Assembly (NCBI GenBank): GCA_003447235.1
Contig: DLZV01000001.1
Span: 1 to 30,578, forward strand
DNA length: 30,578 bases
Direction of reading: 5' to 3'
DNA from: Prevotella sp.
GTDB taxonomy: Bacteria > Bacteroidota > Bacteroidia > Bacteroidales > Bacteroidaceae
Shown here: one piece after another, positions 29,745-30,578 of the stretch
Position numbering within the stretch: the stretch's first letter is position 1
Layout: every line of letters starts with the position of its first letter
Made by a program: the position numbers and the translations under genes
The notes under the pieces: generated by a model
The model's database searches: none
What the model was told of the DNA's origin: nothing
The model's input: only the letters and a program-made list of their open reading frames with translations

Positions 29745-30578
29745 CTACCGTTTCCGCATTTCCACTCTTCCATTATAATAGAGGTCATACAAAGGTTCGT
29801 TAGGGCGCGATGTCTGACTGGTACTTAGCACGAAACGCTTGCCGTCGCTATAGCGCTTTCGTATGTAGAAGACCGACGGATTGTCCTTCAAGACAACAAT
29901 ACTGCTGCCAAGGAAGCAGATTTCCTCGTCCCCCACGATCTCTCCCCGCCTGTAGGGTGTCCGACCACTCAACCGAGGGTCAAAGGGGAAATAGAGGTCG
30001 CCATCCTTCTGAAACTGCATGAAACCGATCCTCACCAACTGCGGCTTGCTGTCAAAGCAGACCCCACTCTCGAGATCCACATAATACGCACGCCCCTTCT
30101 CCTTGATATATAGATAGGCGTCGTCCAGCAGTTCCGCATAGTCAAACAGCAGGTCCTCACCATCCCCAATCTTCTCAAAATACTGCGTGCGCAGGAGATA
30201 CCTCCCCTCCCAGTTGCGCACCACCCGCAACCCATAGGCCGGAGAAAATATCTCCCGATAAGACCCCGTCGGTTTCCACCGCTGCTCCATCACGTCATAG
30301 ACGAAAGCATTATAACCTTGCTTCCCGCTCCGCGTGATACGCACGTCCGAAACCTCCTTATAGTCGGAGAGGTGATAACCAGCCGTGACCTCCGCTCGCA
30401 CCGTATAGGGAAACACCCTGCGGTCCGCACACTGCTTCGCCTGCCTGTCAAAGGATCGCAACGTGCGTCGCCACCGTTCCTTCTCCTTCTTCCACGCCGC
30501 CAGCGTGATAGGCACCAACCGCACGCCCCAGCCCGTCCGCAGACAGAGCGTCCCGTCCTCAGCCTCCAGCAACACCCG
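29745..30578 (-). CDS. Unrecognised protein, 5' end beyond the window
   Basis: An open frame of 277 codons plus stop running off the right edge; no stop interrupts it, and the first codons in the window are Arg-Val-Leu-Leu-Glu, so the true start is outside. I do not recognise it. It is rich in Tyr, Arg and Asp with strand-like blocks (YNAFVYDVMEQRWKPTGSY, RTQYFEKIGDGEDLLFDY, RAYYVDLESGVCFDSKPQ, SVFYIRKRYSDGKRFVL) that look like a repetitive beta-propeller or WG-repeat-like surface, without a clear repeat consensus. No signal peptide can be judged. It converges on the DUF4293 gene across the 29672-29739 terminator. Confidence 0.75.
   Translation of the reverse strand, partial: RVLLEAEDGTLCLRTGWGVRLVPITLAAWKKEKERWRRTLRSFDRQAKQCADRRVFPYTVRAEVTAGYHLSDYKEVSDVRITRSGKQGYNAFVYDVMEQRWKPTGSYREIFSPAYGLRVVRNWEGRYLLRTQYFEKIGDGEDLLFDYAELLDDAYLYIKEKGRAYYVDLESGVCFDSKPQLVRIGFMQFQKDGDLYFPFDPRLSGRTPYRRGEIVGDEEICFLGSSIVVLKDNPSVFYIRKRYSDGKRFVLSTSQTSRPNEPLYDLYYNGRVEMRKR

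Overview
The window looks like chromosomal core DNA from a Bacteroidota species, most likely order Bacteroidales and close to Prevotella. Evidence: the lineage-typical run bamD – Rpb6-type omega subunit – DUF4293; a Porin_10-type putative porin; a Wzi-family outer-membrane protein; a DUF4468-like protein; a prolyl tripeptidyl peptidase-like S9 enzyme; MenA (menaquinone). Recognisable promoters have the Bacteroidetes form (-33 TTTG, 19-20 nt, TAnnTTTG) and ribosome-binding sites are mostly weak and A-rich. Coding DNA is moderately GC-rich. I see no tRNA, rRNA, insertion sequence, prophage, CRISPR array or classical defence island.

Layout. (1) 72-1017, minus: a low-molecular-weight phosphatase and ribosomal protein L31 type B. 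(2) 1324-5820, plus: a tight nucleic-acid cluster of an exported EEP phosphohydrolase, a uracil-DNA-glycosylase-like protein, uridine kinase and a Pif1/RecD-like helicase with a C-terminal HTH; then an unrecognised coiled-coil/TM protein (5851-6669). (3) 6767-13403, minus: THUMP rRNA methyltransferase, PtpA-like peptidase, PurD, a polytopic membrane protein and a VTT/DedA-like protein. (4) 13825-16831, minus: U32 (RlhA-like) protein overlapping a lipoprotein-like zinc-ribbon membrane protein. (5) 17133-20228, plus: Wzi-family barrel, lipocalin-like lipoprotein, RluA-family pseudouridine synthase. (6) 20250-22092, minus: MenA, HD phosphohydrolase, 51-residue membrane protein. (7) 22160-27825, minus: small membrane protein plus putative porin (ATGA overlap), a DUF4468-like exported protein, UvrB. 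(8) 27940-29614, plus: BamD, omega, DUF4293. (9) An unrecognised gene runs off the right edge.

Functionally this is housekeeping: translation (L31, rRNA modification), nucleotide supply (Udk, PurD), repair (UvrB, UDG-like, helicase), envelope biogenesis (BamD, Wzi, porin, lipoproteins) and respiration (MenA).

The most unusual signal is not a gene. Three intergenic stretches (about 582-713, 13722-13836 and 19244-19335) are each built of degenerate tandem units of 20-23 bp. The unit sequence differs between stretches but the period is nearly the same. Each lies between co-directional genes, behind the upstream gene's stop. I know of 22-23 bp direct repeats in Porphyromonas gingivalis, but a sequence-divergent, period-conserved class like this is not something I can name. 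Several clear terminators (699-742, 24830-24856, 29672-29739) and promoters (uvrB/bamD divergent pair, rpmE2, rlmL-like) are also annotated.
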